From Burkholderiales bacterium (GTDB lineage Bacteria > Pseudomonadota > Gammaproteobacteria > Burkholderiales > Burkholderiaceae_C): 64,000 nucleotides of DNA. Position numbers and translations under genes: made by a program. The DNA lies in the NCBI GenBank assembly GCA_026932235.1, contig JAIXKR010000130.1:41225-105224 (forward strand), in the 5' to 3' direction. How positions within the stretch are numbered: the first letter of the stretch is position 1; every line of letters begins with the position of its first letter. Below are positions 15,741 to 22,256 of the stretch, in pieces. The notes under the pieces are model-generated. The model did not search any database and was not told the origin of the DNA. It saw only the letters and a list, made by a program, of their open reading frames with translations.

Positions 15741-16304
15741 ATGGCCATGCTGTCTCCCGACCAGATCGCGTTTCTCAGGTCTCAGCGGATTGCTCCAGGG
15801 CAAGTCTTTGACGCTTCAGCCTGCCGGAGCAAAGCTGAACGGGAAGCACAAATGGAGGAGCAGGGTTTCTACTTCTACTCCGGGGGAGCGAGATGCGCCA
15901 AAGGTGGTCACTCGCTCCGAACAAAGGCCGGCCACTGCATTCAATGTGACACATCCAAGATTGCGTACCAACTCCGTAGCGCTGCCTCAGGATACATCTA
16001 CTTGGCATACTCTGCCGCTACAAGTCTCGTGAAAATCGGTTTCACCAAGCACCACCCTCAAGACAGAGCGAAGCTTCTACGCGAACAGCGGTACGCCAAT
16101 GCCGATGACTGGGACGTAAAGAAGCTTGCAAAGCTCGAGCGCGACGCCGGGAAAATAGAGTTCTCCCTTCACGCAGCGCTTGAGCAGTATCAGAGGCCAA
16201 TAACCTACAGCAAAACCGCAGGACAGATCGTTGAGTGCCGGGAGGTCTTTGCCTGCGATCTCAGCACTGCGTTCGCAGCCTTCCAGGCAGCGATTGCGGT
16301 ATAA
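15741..16304 (+). CDS. GIY-YIG/T5orf172-like protein with zinc-binding cluster
   Basis: 187 residues. Positions C52, H57, C66 and C69 (RCAKGGHSLRTKAGHCIQCD) look like a zinc site. From about residue 87 the pattern GYIYLAYSAATSLVKIGFTK, then HHPQDRAKLLREQRYANADD matches the T5orf172/MUG113 branch of the GIY-YIG superfamily. There G-Y-I-Y and V-K-I-G replace the GIY-YIG pair, and the Glu of KIEFSLHAALEQ sits in the expected helix. The N-terminal 45 residues are helical and unassigned. It directly follows an attC-like site and the HARE-HTH/GIY-YIG gene in the same orientation. Probably a DNA-acting protein; catalytic activity is uncertain. Confidence 0.6.
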   Translation: MAMLSPDQIAFLRSQRIAPGQVFDASACRSKAEREAQMEEQGFYFYSGGARCAKGGHSLRTKAGHCIQCDTSKIAYQLRSAASGYIYLAYSAATSLVKIGFTKHHPQDRAKLLREQRYANADDWDVKKLAKLERDAGKIEFSLHAALEQYQRPITYSKTAGQIVECREVFACDLSTAFAAFQAAIAV

Positions 16305-16386
16305 GGAATCAGGCGTGACCTATGGCTACGCTGAATAAGGCAACACCCTCGGCTAACAAGTAGCCACACCGTGCACGGCACCTGAA
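16305..16386. other. Short gap between cassette gene and BrnTA
   Basis: 82 bp. A 7-bp inverted repeat (TGGCTAC/GTAGCCA) brackets about 30 bases, but the box sequences of an attC site are not present. I see no gene. Confidence 0.3.
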
Positions 16387-16713
16387 TTGAGCTGCATTTC
16401 CTGGCCGCAGCATGAATTCATCGCGAATTTCGCCGCATTCGGGCCCGTTTCGGGCTGCACGGCGGGCAATTCGCAGAACCTGCGCAAGCACGGCGTGTCC
16501 TTCGAGGATGCTCGGTCCGTGTTCGCTGACGAGCGCGCGCGCCTGAGCGACGATCCGGATCACTCGGCAGATGAAGAGCGCTTTCTCCTTCTTGGGCTCA
16601 GCAGCAGTCTGCGTCTACTGGTCGTGGCGCACTGCTACCGCGAAGCAGGAGGCATCATTCGCATCATCTCGGCGTGCAAGGCCACGCGCGAAGAGGAACG
16701 CTTCTATCCGTAG
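16387..16713 (+). CDS. brnT: BrnT-family ribonuclease toxin, atypical N-terminus
   Basis: From NLRKHGVSFEDARSVFADER through ARLSDDPDHSADEERFLLLG, LRLLVVAHCYREAGGIIRII and SACKATREEERFYP the protein follows the BrnT RelE-like RNase fold, with the usual R-I-I-S-A-(R/C)-K-A-T-R...E...Y terminal signature (Cys replaces Arg). The N-terminus differs from the normal FEWDPxKAxxN opening; here it reads FGPVSGCTAGNSQ, and only a TTG start without a Shine-Dalgarno sequence is available. The 5' end may be damaged by the junction with the cassette region. The antitoxin gene follows after 8 bp. Confidence 0.65.
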   Translation: MSCISWPQHEFIANFAAFGPVSGCTAGNSQNLRKHGVSFEDARSVFADERARLSDDPDHSADEERFLLLGLSSSLRLLVVAHCYREAGGIIRIISACKATREEERFYP

Positions 16714-16721
16714 GTGACACC

Positions 16722-16931
16722 ATGCGCAAGCAATACGACTTCAGCGCTTCTCGCAGGAATCCCTATGCCTCGCAACTCAAGAAGCCCGTAACCATTCGGC
16801 TCGACGAGCAGTCGATCACGTACTTCAAGTCCATGGCGGCCGAGACGGGCATTCCCTACCAGAGCCTCATCAACCTCTACCTCAAAGAGTGCGCGGCGTC
16901 TGGGAAGAAGCTGAACCTTGCCTGGAAGTAG
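16722..16931 (+). CDS. BrnA-like ribbon-helix-helix antitoxin
   Basis: 69 residues: MRKQYDFSASRRNPYASQLK, then KPVTIRLDEQSITYFKSMAA and GIPYQSLINLYLKECA. This is the BrnA/CopG-type fold, with a beta strand (VTIRL) for DNA binding and two helices for dimerisation. It lies 8 bp after the BrnT-like gene, as in other brnTA operons. BrnA neutralises BrnT and, bound to it, represses the operon. The ATG is the first in frame after the toxin stop. Confidence 0.8.
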   Translation: MRKQYDFSASRRNPYASQLKKPVTIRLDEQSITYFKSMAAETGIPYQSLINLYLKECAASGKKLNLAWK

Positions 16932-17109
16932 CCAACGCGCCGCGGTAGACGTCGTCCCTTGGCGGAACTGCTTCTGCTCGTCGAAATGGATGGACGGCAC
17001 CAAGTGAATGAACTGGTGTGACCACCGCGGTAGCGCCTTGGAAGCGCTGTTCCGGGTTCAGCAGATCGAAGCCCGTGTAGCCGCTCTCGTCGATGTGAAG
17101 GCATCCCAT
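16932..17109 (-). pseudogene. DUF3800 protein, N-terminal fragment
   Basis: An ATG at 17109 on the minus strand starts MGCLHIDESGYTGFDLLNPE followed by QRFQGATAVVT. This is the conserved opening of DUF3800 proteins (xxIDESGxTGxDLL...QRFQGAS), including the acidic D-E of their RNase H-like active site. After about 32 residues the similarity stops and the frame runs into unrelated sequence, so the gene is truncated. A second scrap in another frame (VPSIHFDEQKQFRQ) does not match anything I know. DUF3800 genes are common cargo in phages and defence islands. Confidence 0.55.
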
Positions 17110-17129
17110 GACGTTTCCACCGCTAGCCT

Positions 17130-18434
17130 CTACCGATCGAGCAGCGCCGCGGCTGCGTCCATCTGCTCGTGCTCGAAGGCCGGCGCGAAGTCGTCCAGCT
17201 CGGCCGCTCGTAGCCCGACCTCCGAACCGAGCGCCACCTGCCGCCAGTTCGACACCGCCGCGTGTACCTCTTCCAGCACGGACAAGGCTTGCTCCGTACT
17301 CAGTGCGAAGTACGGCGCGCGGGCCAGCAACATCTTCACGTCGGTGATCGGCCCGTCCTGCTCGGACAACCAGGTCTTGGATTCCCGGTCCTTGTCCGGA
17401 AACGGGTTGATGTCGAAGGCGGGTGCAAGACGCCATTGGCCGAGGGCCACATGCAGGAAGCCGTGGTTCTGCAAGTGGTCGTCCACGTTGGTGATCAGCA
17501 GGTTGAACGCCAGGCGGCGCCATAGCTGTTGCACGTCCTGCGTGGGCGCATGGCCATGGGTACGAATGGCGTCGGCCATCTCGGTGTAGCTGCGATCCTC
17601 TTCGCGCGAGGCCTGCAGCAGGGAAGCGGCGGACTGGTAGGGAATACGGCCATCGGCATCATCACGATCGAACCGGCGGATCACGGCCACCGGCACTTCA
17701 TTCCCCTTGTCGCCCAGCACAACGATGCGCGCAGGCGCGGCGTCGATGCCCGCGCGCGCCGCCAGCTTCAGTGCCAGCACCTCGCCGCGCGTGACGCTGC
17801 GTGTATCGCCCACGCTCGGAAACTTGCCGATGGCGAGCCGGCCATCTTCATCCAGCATGGTGCACTTGGGCCGCATGCCGCCGAGCGAGGTGCCCTTGCC
17901 CTGCAGATAGCGCAAGTCCTCAGCCGTCTCCTGTCCACGCTCGACGGCGCGGCTGGCCTGGTAGATGCGCTCCAGTTCGATCAACGGCGGAGTACTGCGC
18001 CGCCCCTTGGCTGCCGTTCTGTGCCAAGTCCCGTCTGGATGGCGCAGGCGCAGCGCGCCGACGCGGCTGAAGTCATCCACCGCCAGCAGGTAGTCCAGTT
18101 CGGTGAGAGCCGGTAGCTGCGGATCGGCCTTGCGCCGCTTGGCGTGATCGCGGGCGATCACGCGCCGTCCCCAGGCATCGGGTGCGGTGTCGGCGATGGC
18201 GCCGTAGAACACCGAGTCGTGCGGCGAAGCCGCCTCGTGCGGCTGGTGTCCTGCCATCAGTTGCAGGTCGGCCGACACGTTGAAGCGTGCCGGGCTGGCC
18301 AGCCAGCCCTCGTCGTAGGCGAAGGCACTGTTCTCGCGCCGTCCCTGACGGACGTAAACGAGCGAACCGACCGGCAAACCCGCCTTGCCGATGCAGAGCT
18401 GAACCTGTTGGCGAAACGGGGCGACGACGGCCAT
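17130..18434 (-). CDS. hipA: HipA-like serine/threonine kinase toxin
   Basis: 434 residues, standard for HipA. An N-terminal HipA_N domain (LPVGSLVYVRQGRRENSAFA, and YDEGWL) precedes the kinase core. The core includes the P-loop-like GMRPKCTML, the Lys strand RLAIGKFPS, the catalytic loop FNLLITNVDDHLQNHGFL with D and N, and the metal-binding LAPAFDINP. Such kinases phosphorylate aminoacyl-tRNA synthetases and induce growth arrest. It overlaps the hipB stop by one base (TGATG), so translation is coupled to the antitoxin. All key residues are present. Confidence 0.88.
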   Translation of the reverse strand: MAVVAPFRQQVQLCIGKAGLPVGSLVYVRQGRRENSAFAYDEGWLASPARFNVSADLQLMAGHQPHEAASPHDSVFYGAIADTAPDAWGRRVIARDHAKRRKADPQLPALTELDYLLAVDDFSRVGALRLRHPDGTWHRTAAKGRRSTPPLIELERIYQASRAVERGQETAEDLRYLQGKGTSLGGMRPKCTMLDEDGRLAIGKFPSVGDTRSVTRGEVLALKLAARAGIDAAPARIVVLGDKGNEVPVAVIRRFDRDDADGRIPYQSAASLLQASREEDRSYTEMADAIRTHGHAPTQDVQQLWRRLAFNLLITNVDDHLQNHGFLHVALGQWRLAPAFDINPFPDKDRESKTWLSEQDGPITDVKMLLARAPYFALSTEQALSVLEEVHAAVSNWRQVALGSEVGLRAAELDDFAPAFEHEQMDAAAALLDR

Positions 18435-18757
18435 CAGAGCGCTCCCGAAGTGCCAGCCTTGCTGCGCACACGCTTGGGCAAGCGCTCGTCCATCAGCGTC
18501 AAACCGATGTCGTCCCTGGCCGTGTCCAGCAGATTCTCCAGCGACCGGATCTCGCCGAAGACATGCAACGCACGGGCGAAGAAGTGGATGGGAACCCGCA
18601 CGTCGCCTTTTTCCATGCGCCGCACGGTGGAGAGGGAGGCACCCATGCGCTCGGCCAGTGAGGCCTGCGAGATATGCCGCCGCCGACGGGCCAGAGAAAT
18701 GTCATTGCCGAGCTTCTGGATGGCACGCTCGACCGGAAGAGGGATCGGGGTCTCCAT
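18434..18757 (-). CDS. hipB: HipB-like HTH antitoxin
   Basis: 107 residues. The Xre-type helix-turn-helix spans about residues 20-75: DISLARRRRHISQASLAERM, then GASLSTVRRMEKGDVRVP. It should bind and repress its own promoter and neutralise the HipA kinase encoded immediately downstream. The C-terminal tail (RLPKRVRSKAGTSGAL) is basic and may contact the toxin. The ATG at 18757 lies directly beside an inverted repeat TTTAATG...CATTAAA. Confidence 0.85.
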   Translation of the reverse strand: METPIPLPVERAIQKLGNDISLARRRRHISQASLAERMGASLSTVRRMEKGDVRVPIHFFARALHVFGEIRSLENLLDTARDDIGLTLMDERLPKRVRSKAGTSGAL

Positions 18758-18758
18758 A

Positions 18759-18816
18759 TTTAATGCTCCCTCCAGAGCCCTCAGTATAGCTTAGTGTCTC
18801 CCTCGGCATCATTAAA
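18759..18816 (-). promoter_or_regulatory. Candidate hipBA operator/promoter
   Basis: Arms TTTAATG (18759-18765) and CATTAAA (18810-18816) form an inverted repeat bracketing a 44-bp segment that holds a minus-strand TATACT -10-like hexamer (18784-18789). The local AT content is far above that of the flanking genes. HipB dimers normally bind spaced palindromes upstream of hipB; this layout fits, but the exact sites are inference. Confidence 0.45.
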
Positions 18817-18943
18817 CTGCGCGGCCGAGCCCGAAGCGCAGATCCGCGAGGCCATCGCCTTTCACCTCGACGGCTTGCGCGAAGGCGGGCTCGCCGTTCC
18901 CGAGCCCACGAGCAAGGTCGAGTCCATCGAGCTCACCGCGTAG
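18791..18943 (+). pseudogene. HicB-like antitoxin, 3' remnant
   Basis: The plus strand encodes EPEAQIREAIAFHLDGLREG, then GLAVPEPTSKVESIELTA and a TAG stop. This is the C-terminal signature of HicB antitoxins (EAL...REAI.LHLEGLRE.GE.IPEP.S). The first half of the protein and the hicA toxin are absent; the hipBA promoter takes their place. It is the stump of an earlier toxin-antitoxin module replaced by hipBA. Confidence 0.6.
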
Positions 18944-18968
18944 GCTGTCGAGACTCGTTCGGCAGAGC

Positions 18969-19037
18969 GAGTGACGACCAAGTCCTCGGCCCAGCGGCGC
19001 GTCGCATAGCGCGCTCGCGCATGCTCTTGGCGCGGCC
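18969..19037 (+). repeat. 69-bp direct repeat, left copy
   Basis: Ungapped alignment with 19840-19908 gives 55 of 69 identical bases, both beginning GAGTGACG and ending CTTGGCGCGGCC. The two copies flank the vapBC module. The right copy lies directly after the stop codon of the sensor kinase gene. Confidence 0.55.
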
Positions 19038-19123
19038 ACGCGCTCGGGCACTTGGCGCGAACTCCCGAACGACGCCCACCGGCGGCGCAACGCCTGCCGG
19101 CCGCCTTCCTCTGCGCTTCGACC

Positions 19124-19519
19124 TTAGCCGGCAATGAGCGGCACTGCGTGCTTGGGGAAGGTCTTTAGGAGCTTGGCGTCCATCGTCACGAGCTTCACGC
19201 CCAGAGTCATTGCAAGCGCAACGAACTCGCAGTCGTAAACGGAACAATCGCTGTCGCGCACGAGTTCCAGCACCTGGCGAGAGTCGACTTCATGTTCAGC
19301 GCCGGCCAGCAGGCTTTCTGCCTCCCGTTGCAGGTCGCACGCCATCTCGAGCGTGAGCGTCCTGCGTCGCATGTAGCCCGCCAGGATGTTGCGGAACTCG
19401 CTGCGCCAGAGCAGCGGCGCAGCCCAGTCGGCATCGTGCCCGAGCAAGGCCTCCGCCGCCTCCGTGTAGTCGCCCGGCAGGTACAGGTACGCAACAACGC
19501 TGCTGTCCACAACAATCAT
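19124..19519 (-). CDS. PIN-domain ribonuclease toxin (VapC/FitB-type)
   Basis: 131 residues: MIVVDSSVVAYLYLPGDYTE carries the first acidic residue (D5), WRSEFRNILAGYMRR the conserved Glu, and VYDCEFVALAMTLGVKLVTM with D the C-terminal acidic pair. These are the metal-binding residues of PIN-domain RNases that cut tRNA or rRNA. The start overlaps the antitoxin stop by 4 bp (ATGA). The upstream frame extension is the antitoxin gene read in another frame. Confidence 0.85.
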   Translation of the reverse strand: MIVVDSSVVAYLYLPGDYTEAAEALLGHDADWAAPLLWRSEFRNILAGYMRRRTLTLEMACDLQREAESLLAGAEHEVDSRQVLELVRDSDCSVYDCEFVALAMTLGVKLVTMDAKLLKTFPKHAVPLIAG

Positions 19520-19761
19520 CGCCTGCTCTCGCGCTTGTAGGCGTCGATGTCCTTCGCGCGGAACTTTCCCTTCGGCAGTGCCGTGCGCAGCGCACGAGCT
19601 TTGGCAAGTCGCTCGCTGACCGCCACACGCCCGGGAATCAACACCGATTCCAAGCACACGATCGCCTCGCTGTTCAGGCTTCGCCGGTTGCTCTCAGCGG
19701 AGGCTTTGAGCCGTTGGTACACCTCGTCGGGAATGTTCTTCAAGGTCAGGGTCGTCGGCAT
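19516..19761 (-). CDS. FitA/VapB-type ribbon-helix-helix antitoxin
   Basis: 81 residues: MPTTLTLKNIPDEVYQRLKA, SAESNRRSLNSEAIVCLESV. This is the Arc/FitA ribbon-helix-helix family that pairs with PIN toxins; the C-terminal LPKGKFRAKDIDAYKRESRR is the toxin-binding tail. I chose the ATG at 19761, which follows GAGGAGG by 7 bases, over a GTG two codons earlier. It is translationally coupled to the PIN toxin by the ATGA overlap. Confidence 0.85.
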   Translation of the reverse strand: MPTTLTLKNIPDEVYQRLKASAESNRRSLNSEAIVCLESVLIPGRVAVSERLAKARALRTALPKGKFRAKDIDAYKRESRR

Positions 19762-19776
19762 GGCCACACCTCCTCA

Positions 19777-19798
19777 ATGGTTGCATTATGGTTGCATA
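19777..19798 (-). promoter_or_regulatory. Tandem 11-bp repeat, candidate vapB operator
   Basis: ATGGTTGCATT is followed immediately by ATGGTTGCATA. Two 11-bp repeats, one helical turn apart, sit 16 bp upstream of the antitoxin start. They contain a minus-strand CATAAT that could be the -10 element. Ribbon-helix-helix antitoxins typically bind such tandem sites. Confidence 0.5.
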
Positions 19799-19839
19799 GC
19801 GGTGCCACAGCGAACCCCCGCGTCGCGAGCGGCAGGACG

Positions 19840-19908
19840 GAGTGACGCCCAGGCGCTCCGCCCGGCGACGCGCCGCATCGCGCGCGCTCGCGCGCCCTTG
19901 GCGCGGCC
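19840..19908 (+). repeat. 69-bp direct repeat, right copy
   Basis: Partner of 18969-19037 (80% identical without gaps). It ends 6 bp from the stop codon of the sensor kinase gene, so it is the natural 3' flank of that operon, and the left copy is probably the derived one. Confidence 0.55.
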
Positions 19909-19914
19909 CTTCGT

Positions 19915-21264
19915 TCAGACGCTTGCCGCGAACTCCAGTTCGACGCACAGGCCGCCCAGGCGCGCGGAGCGGGTCAAGGTGAGTGTGGCGCCGTGGGCCT
20001 GCGCGATGGCGTTGACGATGGCAAGGCCCAGGCCGCTGCCGCCGGCGGGGGCGCCGGGAACGCGGTAGAAGCGGTCGAGCACGCGCGCGCGCTCGCTCTC
20101 GGCGATGCCCGGGCCGCTGTCCTGCACCGACAGGCGCGCCCGCCCTCGCCCCTCGCCCGCGGCGGCGAGCGCACGCAGTTCGACGTCGACCGTGCCGCCC
20201 TCGGGCGTGTACTTGAGCGCGTTGTCGAGCAGGTTGCGCAGCAGGATGCGCAGCGCCTCGGCATTGCCCGCCACGCGCAGCTCGTCGACGTGGGCAAGAC
20301 CGAGGTCGATGCGCTTGGCCTGGGCCGCGGGCGCCGCTTCGGCGACCGCCTGGCGCACGAGTTCGGCGAGCGCCAGCGGCTGCGCGGTGCCGGGCGTGCC
20401 GGCGCCCTCCTGCTGCCGCGCCAGCACGAGCAGCTGCTCGACCAGGCGCGAGGCGCGTTCGATGCCCGCGGCCAGCCGCGTCACGGCGAGCGCGCGCGCC
20501 GCCTCGTCGGGCGCGCGCTGCAGGCCTTGCACCTGCAGCTTGAGCGCGGCCAGCGGCGAGCGCAGCTCGTGCGCGGCGTCGGCGACGAAGCTGCGCTGCG
20601 CCTCGAGCGCGCGGTTCACGCGCGCCAGCAGCAGGTTGAGCTCCTGCACCAGCGGCCGCACCTCGTCGGGCAGGCCGTCGACGGCGACCTCGCCCAGGTC
20701 GTCGGGCTGGCGCGCGGCCACCTGGCGGCGCACGCCCTGCACCGGCGCCAGCGCCGCGCTCACCACCCACCACACGAGCAGCATGAGGATGGGCGCCAGC
20801 AGCGCCGCCGGCAGCAGCGTGCGCAAGGCCATGGCGCCGGCCATGCGGCGCCGCGCCGCCATGTCCTGCGCGACCTCGATCACCAGCGGCCCGGCCTGCA
20901 TCGCGAACACGCGGAAGGCGCGGCCCTGCGCGCGCAGCTCGGAGAAGCCCAGCACCGCGCGCTGCGGCAGCTCGACGCCTGCGGTGCGGAAGATGCGCAG
21001 GCCGTCGAGCGTCCACACCTGGACGATGAAATCGAAGCCCTCGCTCTCGCCCAGTTCGTCGACCGCGCCCGGCAGCAGCGAGAGCGGAAAGCGCGCACGC
21101 AGCGACAGCGCCATCTGCTGCATGTGGTAGTCGAAGATGGCGTCGGCCTCGGCGCGCGCCGCGCGATAGGCGAAGAAGGCCTGCGCCAGCGCCACCAGCA
21201 GCACCGCGGCGAGCAAGAGGCGCAGCAGCCGCGCGCGCAGCGAGAAGGCGCCGCGCGTGCTCAT
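19915..21264 (-). CDS. Sensor histidine kinase (QseC/TctE-like)
   Basis: 449 residues. Two membrane helices (about 12-33 and 148-170) bracket a periplasmic sensor of roughly 115 residues; a HAMP-like linker follows. The H-box FVADAAHELRSPLAALK carries the phospho-accepting H232. The N-box is NLLDNALKYTPEGG, and the G-boxes are VQDSGPGIAES and GGSGLGLAIVN. It signals to the adjacent OmpR-type regulator; the start codon overlaps the regulator's stop by 4 bp. The stimulus is not readable. In related genomes such pairs often adjoin degP-like genes, which here lie 5.5 kb downstream. Confidence 0.9.
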   Translation of the reverse strand: MSTRGAFSLRARLLRLLLAAVLLVALAQAFFAYRAARAEADAIFDYHMQQMALSLRARFPLSLLPGAVDELGESEGFDFIVQVWTLDGLRIFRTAGVELPQRAVLGFSELRAQGRAFRVFAMQAGPLVIEVAQDMAARRRMAGAMALRTLLPAALLAPILMLLVWWVVSAALAPVQGVRRQVAARQPDDLGEVAVDGLPDEVRPLVQELNLLLARVNRALEAQRSFVADAAHELRSPLAALKLQVQGLQRAPDEAARALAVTRLAAGIERASRLVEQLLVLARQQEGAGTPGTAQPLALAELVRQAVAEAAPAAQAKRIDLGLAHVDELRVAGNAEALRILLRNLLDNALKYTPEGGTVDVELRALAAAGEGRGRARLSVQDSGPGIAESERARVLDRFYRVPGAPAGGSGLGLAIVNAIAQAHGATLTLTRSARLGGLCVELEFAASV

Positions 21265-21929
21265 GTGGGCGGCACCTTGGGCACCATGTAGCCGACGCCG
21301 CGCACGGTGCGGATGAAGTCGGCGCCGAGCTTGCGGCGCAGGCCGTGCACGTAGACCTCGACCGCATTGCTGCTGATCTCATCCTTCCAGCCGTAGAGCT
21401 TGTCCTCGAGCTGGGCGCGCGAGAGCACCATGCCCGGGCGCGCCAGCAGCGGCTCCAGCACCGCCCATTCGCGCGCCGAGAGCAGCACCGGCTCGCCGTG
21501 GACCGTGACCTCGCGCGTGGCCGGGGCGATGCTCACGCCCGCGTGCTCGTAGACCGGCTCGGCGCGTCCGCTGGCGCGGCGCAGGAGCGCGCGCATGCGC
21601 GCCAGCAGTTCGTCCAGGTCGTAGGGCTTGAGCACGTAGTCGTCGGCGCCGGCGTCCAGGCCCTCTATGCGCTGCGCCACGCCGTCGCGCGCGGTGGCGA
21701 TCAGCACCGGCGTGCGCTGCCGGCGCGCGCGCAGGGCGCGCAGCACGTCCAGGCCGTCGCGCCGCGGCAGGCCGAGGTCGAGCAGCACGAGGTCGTAGGC
21801 CTGCGTGCGCAGCGCGGTGTCGGCCATCTCGCCGTCGCGCACCCAGTCGACGGCGTAGTGCTCGGCGCGCAGCAGGTCGAGCACCGTCTCGCCGATCATC
21901 ACGTCGTCCTCGACGAGCAGGATTCGCAT
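21261..21929 (-). CDS. OmpR/QseB-family response regulator
   Basis: 222 residues. The receiver domain (1-115) has acidic pocket residues EDD (7-9), phospho-acceptor D51 (LLDLGLPRRDG), the Thr/Ala switch IATARD and K at VLKPYD. The C-terminal winged helix (SAREWAVLEPLLARPGMVLS, and VEVYVHGLRRKLGADFIRTV) binds DNA. The ATG at MRILLVEDD is the family start. It is co-transcribed with the downstream kinase. TTAAG tandem sites upstream of the degP-like gene are possible targets. Confidence 0.9.
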   Translation of the reverse strand: MRILLVEDDVMIGETVLDLLRAEHYAVDWVRDGEMADTALRTQAYDLVLLDLGLPRRDGLDVLRALRARRQRTPVLIATARDGVAQRIEGLDAGADDYVLKPYDLDELLARMRALLRRASGRAEPVYEHAGVSIAPATREVTVHGEPVLLSAREWAVLEPLLARPGMVLSRAQLEDKLYGWKDEISSNAVEVYVHGLRRKLGADFIRTVRGVGYMVPKVPPT

Positions 21930-22256
21930 CGCATCGCACCCCGAGCCACGCGAACCCGCACCGACGCGTGCGCCAACGCGCGCATGCCGGCCGGTTCGCA
22001 ACGGACTTGCAGTCTATGCAATGTGCGCGCCTGGGCGCTTGGGTGCCGAAGAGGTCGATCCCGCAGAACGGCCGGCATCCGCATCAACGCGGGCTGTGTG
22101 GTGCGAGTTCGGTGTGATCCGATGAACCCCTGCCGTCGCCCGGGGCTGCTGCCGCGTGTGCCGCCCTGCAGGGCCCGACGCGCAAGAATGGGCCGGAGCC
22201 GCGCGTGCCGTGGTGCGCGCAGCGAGCCATCGGCCAACAGCCGCAGGAGAAGCGCG
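21930..22256. other. Divergent intergenic region, no gene seen
   Basis: 327 bp between the two-component operon (minus) and the decayed Rieske-reductase gene (plus). No frame looks coding and no clear promoter motif or repeat stands out. GGAGA precedes the ATG of the plus-strand gene at 22257. Confidence 0.4.

Noticed and set aside
16305-16386. A fifth attC site after the T5orf172-like gene
   Set aside because: Only a 7-bp inverted repeat is present; no RYYYAAC/GTTRRRY-like outer boxes in register.
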